A stretch of 62,103 nucleotides of DNA from an uncultured Muribaculaceae bacterium. GTDB taxonomy: Bacteria > Bacteroidota > Bacteroidia > Bacteroidales > Muribaculaceae. The notes beneath the pieces were generated by a model, which did not search any database, was not told the origin of the DNA, and saw only the letters and a program-made list of their open reading frames with translations. A program made the position numbers and the translations under genes. Below are positions 9,298 through 17,886 of this stretch, piece after piece. The stretch's first letter is position 1. Each line of letters begins with the position of its first letter. The stretch is from positions 1-62,103 of the forward strand of contig CAMWLY010000003.1 of the NCBI GenBank assembly GCA_947175145.1. Direction: 5' to 3'.

Positions 9298-9972
9298 ATG
9301 AGAATTGACCTGATATCGGTGGTTCCCGAGATGCTTGAATGCTTCTTCGAACACTCGATTCTTAAGCGCGCCCGCGAAAAAGGGCTTGCCGAAATTCATG
9401 TGCACAACCTGCGCGATTACACCACCAACAAACATCGCAAAGTCGATGACTACCCTTTCGGTGGAGAAGCGGGCATGGTCATGCAGATTCAACCTATAGA
9501 TGCATGCATTTCCGCATTGAAGGCAGAGCGCGACTATGACGAGGTTATTTTTACTTCGCCCGATGGCCAACAGTTTGACCAACCGATGGCCAACTCTCTG
9601 TCGATGCTTGAAAACATCATAATCCTCTGCGGTCACTATAAGGGAGTAGACTGGCGAGTGCGCGAACACCTGATTACCAAAGAAATCTCGATCGGAGACT
9701 TTGTGCTGACAGGGGGCGAGCTGCCGGCGGCCGTGATTGCCGATGCAGTGGTCAGGCTATTACCCGGAGTTATCGGCGACGAGCAGTCTGCACTCTCCGA
9801 TTCCTTTCAAGATGGTTTGCTTGCACCGCCTGTTTACACGCGGCCTGCCGATTACAATGGCTGGAAAGTTCCGGATATACTCCTTTCGGGTCATGAAGCG
9901 AAGATTGCCGAATGGAGATATGACCAGGCTCTTGAGAGAACCCGCAGGTTGCGGCCCGACCTATTAAAATGA
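9298..9972 (+). CDS. trmD: tRNA (guanine37-N1)-methyltransferase
   Basis: [50 protein letters not shown]. Confidence 0.95.
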   Translation: MRIDLISVVPEMLECFFEHSILKRAREKGLAEIHVHNLRDYTTNKHRKVDDYPFGGEAGMVMQIQPIDACISALKAERDYDEVIFTSPDGQQFDQPMANSLSMLENIIILCGHYKGVDWRVREHLITKEISIGDFVLTGGELPAAVIADAVVRLLPGVIGDEQSALSDSFQDGLLAPPVYTRPADYNGWKVPDILLSGHEAKIAEWRYDQALERTRRLRPDLLK

Positions 9973-10079
9973 TTGAACTCTATCGGCATTTCAAAAAAAA
10001 GAATTAACTTTGTATTCAAATCGGGGTTATGATAAGTGTAATTTCCGTTGAGGGATTGCGCAAATCAACCACCTGAAAA

Positions 10080-10152
10080 GCCGCAATAGCTCAGTTGGTA
10101 GAGCATTTCATTCGTAACGAAAAGGTCGTGGGTTCGAGTCCCACTCGCGGCT
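10080..10152 (+). tRNA. tRNA-Thr (anticodon CGT)
   Basis: 73 nt cloverleaf GCCGCAA..AGCTCAGTTGGTAGAGC..TTCGTAA..GTGGGTTCGAGTCCCAC..; anticodon loop TT-CGT-AA; no encoded CCA. Confidence 0.93.
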
Positions 10153-10156
10153 CTGA

Positions 10157-10202
10157 TTATCTACTGCGTCAAAATGAAAATTTTGGCGCAGTTTTGCTTT
10201 TT
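10157..10202 (+). repeat. Direct repeat copy A (terminator-like hairpin), directly 3' of tRNA-Thr
   Basis: TTATCTACTGCGTCAAAATGAAAATTTTGGCGCAGTTTTGCTTTTT; 45/46 identical to 12694-12739. Confidence 0.9.
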
Positions 10203-10375
10203 AGGGGGGGAAAAGTACCTGAAAGATACGCCCATCTCCATTAGGCCTAACTCAGAAATCCACAGGGTCATAAACACCTTAGGCTATATAATACAAAAAT
10301 AGGACATATTTTAATATTCAATAAACCTAATTTCAACAATTTTAATCGGCAATCATCTTCTCATAATGTAATCAT

Positions 10376-10398
10376 GTTTGCTGTTGGCAAACTTTTTT
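10376..10398 (+). terminator. Short hairpin with T run
   Basis: GTTTGC tgttg GCAAAC TTTTTT. Confidence 0.5.
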
Positions 10399-10460
10399 GG
10401 CCAAATAGGGATATTATTGGTCAAATTGGTACATTTATAGCCATTTCCGCAATAAAAGTG

Positions 10461-10490
10461 TTGACTTGTTAAATTTTGTTATTATCTTTG
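10461..10490 (+). promoter_or_regulatory. Bacteroidetes-type promoter (-33 TTG, -7 TAnnTTTG)
   Basis: TTG at 10461, TATCTTTG at 10483-10490, 19-nt spacer, upstream of the lipoprotein gene. Confidence 0.7.
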
Positions 10491-10517
10491 CGAATAATAC
10501 ACTAACTTATTAAATAT

Positions 10518-11771
10518 ATGAAACATTATTTATTAATCCCTGCTGTTATGGCCATGGCTATCGTATTGGCCGGTTGTGAGACCATTCAGGAACCATCAGA
10601 TCAGGTTGCAAAAGTTCAGACCAACAGCACCTCAACTCGTGGTTCTGAAATCGGTGATAGACCATACAGCCTATCTGAGGTAATTCGCATTGCGGATAAT
10701 ACCCTTTCGGTTACCCCTGCTACCTCCCCAAGAAAACTTGTTGAGCCTGTATTACTCAACGACAATACGCTTTCGTCTCAAATTTTGAGTGATACAGTTG
10801 CGTATATTGTAAACTATGGTCAAAAAGATGGATTTGTGATTGTAGCAAATGACAGCCGACTTCCTGACCCAATTGCATATAACACAAAAGGGCACTTTGA
10901 TTCAGCTAATCCTTCAGCCAAGGTTGCCTTCTTGGATCGCATCGAAACATATTTGGCTTCATTAAATTCTCCTGAGACACAGAATCAACAAAAATCGAAG
11001 TCTGCTTCATCTCCTGTAAGGCGTTTTATAATAGGCCCGCAAATTAACTTGCCTTTGGGCTGTACAAATACATTTAATGAGGTTATAGGTAAATATCACT
11101 CTGGAGCTTACGTAAGTACAGGTTGTATTGCTATGGCAACACTACTCACATATTGTAAGGATACATTAGTTTACCATAATTATTATTATGATTTTCCAAA
11201 ATGTGCGCAGGACGTGAGATCGCATTTTGGCCCTGCGTCTATTAGTCAAACTGAATTAAATTACACTAAGCCTGATAATCCTCCAACACCGGTAAATCCT
11301 CCAAAGCCCGGATACTTTTATTTTCTTGATGGTATCTCAGCGTATAATCAGCTATTGTATGATCTTGGGGAAGATACAAAAACTACATATTATGAAGATG
11401 ACGCTCCATATACAAGCATGATGGATGTATATAACAGGCTTTTTTATCTAGACCTTTCTTTAACACCTTTAAAATTAAAAAATTTTAGCACTATAATTCA
11501 ACTATTAAATGATGAATATTATGTTGAAATGTGGGGAGAAGTAAAAAGCAAAGATGGTTCAGTTCCTGAACTTTATTTTATGTCTCCTACTTTCACATGG
11601 ATAATTGATGGCTGCGATGTGTATGTAGATTCCACCGGTAATCCATTAGATGGAATGCTTCATTGTGTATGGGGTCATTTTGGATTAGGAGATGGCTATT
11701 ATTCATACCCGGTTCTTTTGCAAGATGATAATTATGACTTCTCATTATCTTTCTATTGGGGCGTTAAATAA
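10518..11771 (+). CDS. Secreted C10 (streptopain)-like family lipoprotein, active site apparently degenerate
   Basis: Lipobox VLAGC; prodomain-like region; STGCIAMATL resembles the C10 catalytic Cys motif; FTWIIDG..HCVWGHFGLGDGYY resembles the C-terminal half of C10 peptidases. Confidence 0.65.
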   Translation: MKHYLLIPAVMAMAIVLAGCETIQEPSDQVAKVQTNSTSTRGSEIGDRPYSLSEVIRIADNTLSVTPATSPRKLVEPVLLNDNTLSSQILSDTVAYIVNYGQKDGFVIVANDSRLPDPIAYNTKGHFDSANPSAKVAFLDRIETYLASLNSPETQNQQKSKSASSPVRRFIIGPQINLPLGCTNTFNEVIGKYHSGAYVSTGCIAMATLLTYCKDTLVYHNYYYDFPKCAQDVRSHFGPASISQTELNYTKPDNPPTPVNPPKPGYFYFLDGISAYNQLLYDLGEDTKTTYYEDDAPYTSMMDVYNRLFYLDLSLTPLKLKNFSTIIQLLNDEYYVEMWGEVKSKDGSVPELYFMSPTFTWIIDGCDVYVDSTGNPLDGMLHCVWGHFGLGDGYYSYPVLLQDDNYDFSLSFYWGVK

Positions 11772-11778
11772 ATATGAT

Positions 11779-12675
11779 ATGAATATGAAAAAGGTAGTAA
11801 TTTGCTTGATAGTGACGCTTGCCTGTTTTCTTCTGTGCGGACAGGTTTATGCAACTAATTCTGACAATATAGTAGTAAATAGTAATTTGGAATCAGGCGA
11901 ACAGGATAATCTCGGAAATAATAACGAGCAGGTTCGTGAGTTTACAAACTACTATTGCGAAGGGACTGAATGGTACTATTATTACTATTACCCATATGTT
12001 AACGACGATCACACCGAGTTGACGATGAAACTTTATAAAACAAAATCCTGGCTTGAAGGAGAAGTGGAGTTAGATGGAAAAATGTATTATAACGTATGGT
12101 CTCAAAGAATTTCAGAACCAGATAGTGAGCCCGGAAAGATATGCTGCATAAGAACTGCAGACAATAAGGTCTGGAAAAAGAATATAGATAAAACTGACGA
12201 GCCTGAAATAATGATATTTGATTTTAACCTTACTCCGGGTGAATCATTTACATATTATTGTGAAAATGATTATATTTGTTCTAACGATGTAACAGTCACA
12301 TGCCAAAGTCAAATCGAATATTTCGATGATAATATGGGAGGTTTACCATATATGGATGTTGAATGCACCGCCCAATATACCGGCTTGCCTTTTGAGGACG
12401 ATTATGCACCGGTTGAAATTAATCAAAACCGTTGGATATGCGGGATCGGAGGACTTGGTGGACTTGATGAGCCTCGTTATCGAAATAAACTGCTATATGC
12501 CGTTTATCATAATGGAGTACCATTATTTGACAATGAACCTTCCGGAGTTGAAGAGCTTAAGGAGCAATACGTTACACCTCTCAAAGGTAATAAGTATCAC
12601 ATAGATGGTCGCGTCTTTAAAGAGGGAGACCGCGGAATTTCGATTTCCAATGGCAAAAAGGTAATCCGAAACTGA
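11779..12675 (+). CDS. Secreted hypothetical protein with C-terminal tail motif
   Basis: Signal peptide MKKVVICLIVTLACFLLCGQVYA; C-term IDGRVFKEGDRGISISNGKKVIRN; the track's upstream start overlaps the previous gene. Confidence 0.7.
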   Translation: MNMKKVVICLIVTLACFLLCGQVYATNSDNIVVNSNLESGEQDNLGNNNEQVREFTNYYCEGTEWYYYYYYPYVNDDHTELTMKLYKTKSWLEGEVELDGKMYYNVWSQRISEPDSEPGKICCIRTADNKVWKKNIDKTDEPEIMIFDFNLTPGESFTYYCENDYICSNDVTVTCQSQIEYFDDNMGGLPYMDVECTAQYTGLPFEDDYAPVEINQNRWICGIGGLGGLDEPRYRNKLLYAVYHNGVPLFDNEPSGVEELKEQYVTPLKGNKYHIDGRVFKEGDRGISISNGKKVIRN

Positions 12676-12693
12676 TACATCTGAATCCCAATC

Positions 12694-12739
12694 TTATCTA
12701 CCGCGTCAAAATGAAAATTTTGGCGCAGTTTTGCTTTTT
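12694..12739 (+). repeat. Direct repeat copy B (terminator-like hairpin)
   Basis: TTATCTACCGCGTCAAAATGAAAATTTTGGCGCAGTTTTGCTTTTT, one mismatch to copy A. Confidence 0.9.
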
Positions 12740-12771
12740 TAAGAGGTCAGGCGTTAGGTTTTAGGCGTTAG

Positions 12772-12841
12772 GAATGCACAATTAACAATGCACAATTAAC
12801 AATTCAAAATTATTAATCTGAAATCTGAAATCCGAAATCTA
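12772..12841 (+). repeat. Simple-repeat block (GCACAAT / AAATCTG units)
   Basis: aatgcacaattaacaatgcacaattaacaattcaaaattattaatctgaaatctgaaatccgaaatct. Confidence 0.8.
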
Positions 12842-12845
12842 TTCA

Positions 12846-12977
12846 GTGCCTATAGGGCACAAATGCCCCGGAACGTGGGCATTAATCTCCACACAAGCGG
12901 GGGTAAGCAATCCCTGAAAGGGATGCGCAACCCTCGGAAAAGAATCCAAGAAGAAAACAAGCGCCCGTAGGGTACGC
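12846..12977. repeat. Cluster of short hairpins (REP/BIME-like)
   Basis: GTGCCtatagGGCAC, ATGCCCcggaacgtGGGCAT, CCCtgaaaGGG, GCGCCCgtaGGGtacGC within ~130 bp. Confidence 0.6.
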
Positions 12978-12992
12978 CTATCTCCCAGTTCA

Positions 12993-13075
12993 ATTATCAA
13001 TGCACAATGGACAATGGACAATGGACAATGAGCAATTAACAATTTAAAATCTAAAATCTGAAATCTGAAATCTAC
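12993..13075 (+). repeat. Left arm of inverted repeat pair around the 192-aa gene
   Basis: ATTATCAATGCACAATGGACAATGGACAATGGACAATGAGCAATTAAC...AAATCTGAAATCTGAAATCT; reverse complement matches 13709-13797. Confidence 0.85.
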
Positions 13076-13078
13076 AAA

Positions 13079-13657
13079 TCAGTTTTGGCTTGGGTCGAAA
13101 GCTGTCATGTGATAGCCTAAGGCGTGCAGTTCCACTGCCATGCCCATAAGGTACATCTGGTGCAATGCAGCTACGTAGCAACCGAATGCCTCAGGTGTGC
13201 CTGGTTCGATGTGACTGTGAGTAAGCATCGTGTATACTCTTGATGCGCATTCCGCCACAGAATCGGACACCTTCTCGGCCTTCTCTCCCTCGTATCCCAA
13301 GATTGTTTTTACCACTGAATCATCAAGATTGTCATAACCGGCTATGTCTCGAATTTTCTCGTAATAATTTCCCTCGGCCACTGCTTTCTCCCAGTCATTA
13401 TCCCAGTACCACGCCATGGCCATGCCAATGAGCATCATCCAGCCAAGCGATACAATGGGGTATTGTTGAAATTCGCGGATTCCGTCAGGAATATAGCTCT
13501 TAATTATGCCGTTGGCACACTCTTCTACATCAGGACATTGAGGCATCTTGGCATCGATTGCGTCTTTGCTGCGCAAAAAATCAAAGAGGTCTTTACGGAC
13601 TTTTTCACCAAAATCAGCTACTATCTGAGAGCCTTGATTATTTATATTTTCACTCAT
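13079..13657 (-). CDS. Hypothetical protein (192 aa) flanked by inverted repeats
   Basis: Uninterrupted ORF MSENINNQGSQIVADFGEKVRKDLFDFLRSKDAID...; no family confidently recognised. Confidence 0.7.
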   Translation of the reverse strand: MSENINNQGSQIVADFGEKVRKDLFDFLRSKDAIDAKMPQCPDVEECANGIIKSYIPDGIREFQQYPIVSLGWMMLIGMAMAWYWDNDWEKAVAEGNYYEKIRDIAGYDNLDDSVVKTILGYEGEKAEKVSDSVAECASRVYTMLTHSHIEPGTPEAFGCYVAALHQMYLMGMAVELHALGYHMTAFDPSQN

Positions 13658-13708
13658 AGTTTTAACGCTTTTATAGGTATAACAAATTACTTTAGGATTT
13701 AGGTTTTA

Positions 13709-13797
13709 GGATTTCAGATTTCAGATTGTTAATTGCTCATTGTGCATTGTGCATTGTGCATTGTGCATTGTGCATTGATAATTGTGCATTGATAATT
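13709..13797 (+). repeat. Right arm of inverted repeat pair with ATTGTGC heptad array
   Basis: GGATTTCAGATTTCAGATTGTTAATTGCTCATTGTGCATTGTGC(x5)ATTGATAATTGTGCATTGATAAT. Confidence 0.85.
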
Positions 13798-14414
13798 TGC
13801 TTGAAAAAGTCAGAAATATCGGAAATCAGCTTCAGGATTATACCGAGAAACTTGTATTTAGCTTTGCTGACATTGCCTCATATCGAAAAGTCAAGTCTAA
13901 TCTCGAAAATAGCTGCATTAATTATATTGAGTGGAATGAAGATTTAATGATTGAGTTCGGTCGAAAATTATACGATCTGAATAGTGAACAAGGATGGAAT
14001 TTCAGACTTGCTACATGTGGGGAGAAGATTGATTTGACAAATTATGGGATAGAGTATCATAGATGTGTTGATGATGAATTGATTACACGTATCTCATGGC
14101 AGGATAAGTTGCTTATGGATCATCTTGAGATGAAGGTTAATACTCTAACTCCGAGTCTTTTTGGTAATGCTGAGATTCCGGACGAAGGAATTATCCTTGA
14201 TGACAGGCATTATGCTTTTCGGACTCGTAATAATCGCGATTCCGGTCAGCGACAATATTGCGGCTGTATAAGTGCTAAAGATATAGGTCAGTATAATACT
14301 TGTCCGCACGGCTGTGTTTATTGCTATGCAAATTCTTCTCCTGATTCCGCCCGCAAAAAATTTCAACAACATGATCCCCTTTCCGCAATAATAACGAAAT
14401 TTCTCTTTCCATAG
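13782..14414 (+). pseudogene. DUF1848 family protein, 5'-truncated remnant
   Basis: DYTEKLVFSFADIASYRKVKSNL and RQYCGCISAKDIGQYNTCPHGCVYCYAN match the C-terminal half of DUF1848; the N-terminal half is absent and the junction is the repeat block. Confidence 0.7.
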
Positions 14415-14433
14415 GTTATGCCCCCGTTCCCTA

Positions 14434-16392
14434 TTAGTTGTTAACGCTCGATGGGGTGGAGGTTGAGTCATGATATGTGATAAGGCGAGATCCGAAGTTG
14501 GAGTTGCGCCTTACATCAGACTGATTATCTATCGCATATCGGATAGCTTCATCTTCTCCTACAAGAACGCAACCTTTGCGGGCCCGGGTTACTCCTGTAT
14601 ATAGCAGATTGCGATACAACATGGGGCGGTGGCTCATAGACACAGGCATTACAAGATAGTCAACTTCAGAACCTTGCAACTTATGCACGGTAGTGGCGTA
14701 TGCAAGCGTCAGTTCACTAAGCTCCGAACGAAGATATTTTGACTTTTTCCCACTCTTGAATTCCACCACGAGATACATCTCATTTGGGTCAACTTCAACT
14801 ATAACTCCTGTTTCACCATTATATAATTCTCGCTCCCTGGAGTTGGCGGTATGCATCACCGGGTCTCCCAGTTTCAAGAGTGTGGCACCCCTCTTAATGC
14901 CCGGAGCATCAGCGTTCAGACTCTTCTGCAGTTCTATATTGAGCTGTCGGGCACCAAGCGGCCCCATCTGCTGAGGAGTAACGACCATTATTTCTGCCGG
15001 TGTTATGGAATATTTGGCAGGCATTTCCTTGCTGACAAGCGATATGATACGGTTTCGGATAGCTGCATCTCCCTTCTCTTCAATCAGAATAAAACTATCT
15101 TCATCACTTTGCTCGGGCATTTCGCCACGATTAATTGCGCGTGCGTTTGCGGCAATCAGACTTCCTTCTTCCTGTCGGAAGTTCTCGTCAAGAATCGCGA
15201 CCGGCACAACACCTGATTTTATCATATCCCTCATCACATCACCTGCTCCAATTGCCGGAAGTTGATTCACATCTCCGACCATAATTATACGTGTTCCGGG
15301 CTTTACAGCTTCAAGTAAATGATCGAACATTACCTGTTCCATCATCGAACCTTCATCAATTACGAGTAAATCTGTATCGATTGATTTATTGTGATATCCC
15401 TCTCCCTGACGGTAGCCGAGCAAATGGTGTATTGTAGTGGCGTGATATCCTGTAAGTGCAGTCATTCTCTTTGCTGCGCGTCCGGTTGGTGCTACGAGAG
15501 TGATTTTCAGTCCCACTTGCTTGAAATAATCCAGAATGCCTTTGAGCACTGTAGTTTTCCCGGATCCGGGTCCACCTGTAAGAATCGTCACCGGATTCAT
15601 TAACGCCTTCGCCATGGCCATTTGCTGAAGTGCTGTATACTTATGCCCCTCTATGTCATATTCCGGAAAGTTCGGCGTAACCGATTTTGCGACATGTGTT
15701 GATGCAAGTTGCATAAGTCTGCGTGCTCCATTGCGTTCGGCTGCGTAATATACAGGTAGATAAAGTCCACCTCTGCTGGCGATGATGCGACCTTTATCTT
15801 CAAGAGATTTGATACTCGCGACTATCTTATCCTTGTCAGCTCCGGTAATACCGGCTGCATAATCCACTGCCTGTACCGGTGTCGCAAACAGATGCCCATT
15901 TTCGGCATAGTGTTTTATTGCCGTAAGCAATGCACCGCGAAGTCGTCGGGGATCATCAAAAGCTATTCCGAGGGCCTTGCCGATTTTATCTGCAATAAAG
16001 AACGATAAACGCCACACTTCCTCAACCATCTTATATGGATCTTCAAGAACAATCTCTTTTGTTTTGGTTCCGTATTTTCCGATAATACGGTCTATAAACA
16101 TTTCATTAATACCACAGGAATAAAGAAATAGAATAAGATCGATAGGTCGCTTCATCTGTCGCAGGCTTTCCGATGCTGCAGCAATGCGCGAATCACCTAA
16201 TCCGGAAATTCCGGTGATACACTCAGGGTTGTCGCGTAATACAGTTACTGCATCTGTGCCATATTCTTTTACCAGTTTCTCGGCATAGACTTTCCCAATT
16301 CCCTCTACCGCTTTGCTCGACAAAAATGCCTTGACTCCGGATTCGCATATCGGTAGTGAGGGCCATGCATTATCTATATTAGTGCTCTTCAT
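14434..16392 (-). CDS. ATP-dependent RecD2-like DNA helicase
   Basis: TILTGGPGSGKTTVLKGIL Walker A, LLVIDEGSMM, GDVNQLPAIGAGDV, LAYATTVHKLQGSE. Confidence 0.92.
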   Translation of the reverse strand: MKSTNIDNAWPSLPICESGVKAFLSSKAVEGIGKVYAEKLVKEYGTDAVTVLRDNPECITGISGLGDSRIAAASESLRQMKRPIDLILFLYSCGINEMFIDRIIGKYGTKTKEIVLEDPYKMVEEVWRLSFFIADKIGKALGIAFDDPRRLRGALLTAIKHYAENGHLFATPVQAVDYAAGITGADKDKIVASIKSLEDKGRIIASRGGLYLPVYYAAERNGARRLMQLASTHVAKSVTPNFPEYDIEGHKYTALQQMAMAKALMNPVTILTGGPGSGKTTVLKGILDYFKQVGLKITLVAPTGRAAKRMTALTGYHATTIHHLLGYRQGEGYHNKSIDTDLLVIDEGSMMEQVMFDHLLEAVKPGTRIIMVGDVNQLPAIGAGDVMRDMIKSGVVPVAILDENFRQEEGSLIAANARAINRGEMPEQSDEDSFILIEEKGDAAIRNRIISLVSKEMPAKYSITPAEIMVVTPQQMGPLGARQLNIELQKSLNADAPGIKRGATLLKLGDPVMHTANSRERELYNGETGVIVEVDPNEMYLVVEFKSGKKSKYLRSELSELTLAYATTVHKLQGSEVDYLVMPVSMSHRPMLYRNLLYTGVTRARKGCVLVGEDEAIRYAIDNQSDVRRNSNFGSRLITYHDSTSTPSSVNN

Positions 16393-16518
16393 ACAAATAA
16401 AACATCATATCAGAGTGCCCGGTTTATCTGATTATCGGTTGGGCTTTGCTCCGAAGTGAACAATGAAATAGCTGGTATCGTTGTATTTACGGAGATAGTT
16501 TTTATACAACGCGCTTAT

Positions 16519-17460
16519 ATGGAGAAGAAAATATATTTGGCAGGCGGTTGCTTTTGGGGTACGGAACACCTCATGTCGCTGGTGCCGGGAGTGGTTGACA
16601 CTCAGGTAGGATACGCCAATAGCAAGGTTGCGAACCCGACATATAAGATGGTTTGCACCGGTGCTACAGATGCCGCGGAAACAGTTCAGGTTACATATAA
16701 TCCCAATCGGGTCGGCCTGTCGGATTTGCTGACACTCTACTTCCGAAGTATCAATCCTGTGTCAGTGAATAAGCAGGGCAATGATGTAGGTACCCAATAC
16801 CGCACGGGTATCTATTATACAGATGAAGAGGATCTTCCGGTAATCAATGCTGTTATGGCGACCGTGGCGCGTCGTTATGCACAACCTTTGGCTGTTGAAG
16901 TTGAGCCATTACTGAATTTTTATCCGGCAGAGGAATATCATCAAAAATATCTTGATAACAACCCCGGAGGGTATTGTCACATAGACAGAGGGCTCTTTAT
17001 GGAGGCTAAGAATCTTAGGCCACGCAGCTTTGATGATAAGGAGGAATTGCGTCGGCGTCTCACGCCCTTGCAGTGGGAGGTCACGCAGAACGGAGCCACC
17101 GAGCGTCCTTTTGTCAATGAATATGATCATGAATTCAGGCGCGGTATATATGTAGACATAACCGATGGTACCCCTCTCTTTGTATCTTCAGACAAGTATG
17201 ATTCAGGTTGCGGTTGGCCAGCTTTTACTCGGCCGATAGCCGACGACAGTCTTACGGAGCATCTTGATACTTCTTATGGGCGTGTGCGGACAGAGGTGCG
17301 GTCGGCCAACAGCGGGGCTCACCTTGGCCATGTATTCAGCGATGGGCCGGCAGAGCATGGCGGCTTGCGTTATTGCATCAATTCCGCTTCGCTCCGATTT
17401 ATACCGCTTGACAAGATGGAGGCAGAAGGCTACGGCCGATATATCCCTCTGGTTACTTGA
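16519..17460 (+). CDS. msrAB: Bifunctional peptide-methionine sulfoxide reductase MsrA/MsrB
   Basis: [11 protein letters not shown] (MsrA) followed by [12 protein letters not shown]...[16 protein letters not shown]...[11 protein letters not shown] (MsrB). Confidence 0.93.
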   Translation: MEKKIYLAGGCFWGTEHLMSLVPGVVDTQVGYANSKVANPTYKMVCTGATDAAETVQVTYNPNRVGLSDLLTLYFRSINPVSVNKQGNDVGTQYRTGIYYTDEEDLPVINAVMATVARRYAQPLAVEVEPLLNFYPAEEYHQKYLDNNPGGYCHIDRGLFMEAKNLRPRSFDDKEELRRRLTPLQWEVTQNGATERPFVNEYDHEFRRGIYVDITDGTPLFVSSDKYDSGCGWPAFTRPIADDSLTEHLDTSYGRVRTEVRSANSGAHLGHVFSDGPAEHGGLRYCINSASLRFIPLDKMEAEGYGRYIPLVT

Positions 17461-17539
17461 TATTTTCTCAATATTTAATAATTAAGGGTAATTTCGTATA
17501 AACTTACCTAAATAATTTTAAAGACTTCGTAGATTTTCT

Positions 17540-17828
17540 ATGAATGTCTTGCAGCTTACCTCTCAGTTTTAAAAATGATCTTAAATGATATAAGCATAAG
17601 CCTGAGATTCTTGATAAACTAGAAGCAATATTGAGGTTGTTAGAATCCGGTGAACCCATCCCCGAAATTATTCGGCCACATATACTTTCCGGCAGTTATA
17701 ATGGATATATGGAGTGCCACGTAGAAAATGATACGTTGCTTATATGGTGGGATAAGGAAACATCTATTATTAAGCTGATTCGACTTGGTTCCCACTCTGA
17801 ATTATTTGGCAGAGGAATAAAACGATAG
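17540..17828 (+). pseudogene. YafQ/RelE-type mRNA interferase toxin remnant
   Basis: Broken reading MNVLQLTSQF / KNDLK*YKHKPEILDKLEAILRLLESGEPIPEIIRPHILSGSYNGYMECHVENDTLLIWWDKETSIIKLIRLGSHSELFG: one frameshift at ttttaaaaat and one in-frame TGA. Confidence 0.7.
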
Positions 17829-17886
17829 CGGATTACTACCGAATGTGTAAAGCCGATTTGGAAGCAGCCGCGAGTCACTTTAAATG

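Noticed and set aside
12993-13797. CRISPR array from the regular repeats
   Set aside because: Units are 7 bp, contiguous and without spacers; no cas genes nearby.
13726-13947. ORF translated through the heptad repeats (MLIAHCALCIVHCALCIDN...)
   Set aside because: Simple-repeat translation; same artefact in reverse at 12839-13042.
17586-17588. In-frame TGA in the YafQ remnant as selenocysteine
   Set aside because: A frameshift is also present and there is no selenoprotein context; pseudogene is simpler.
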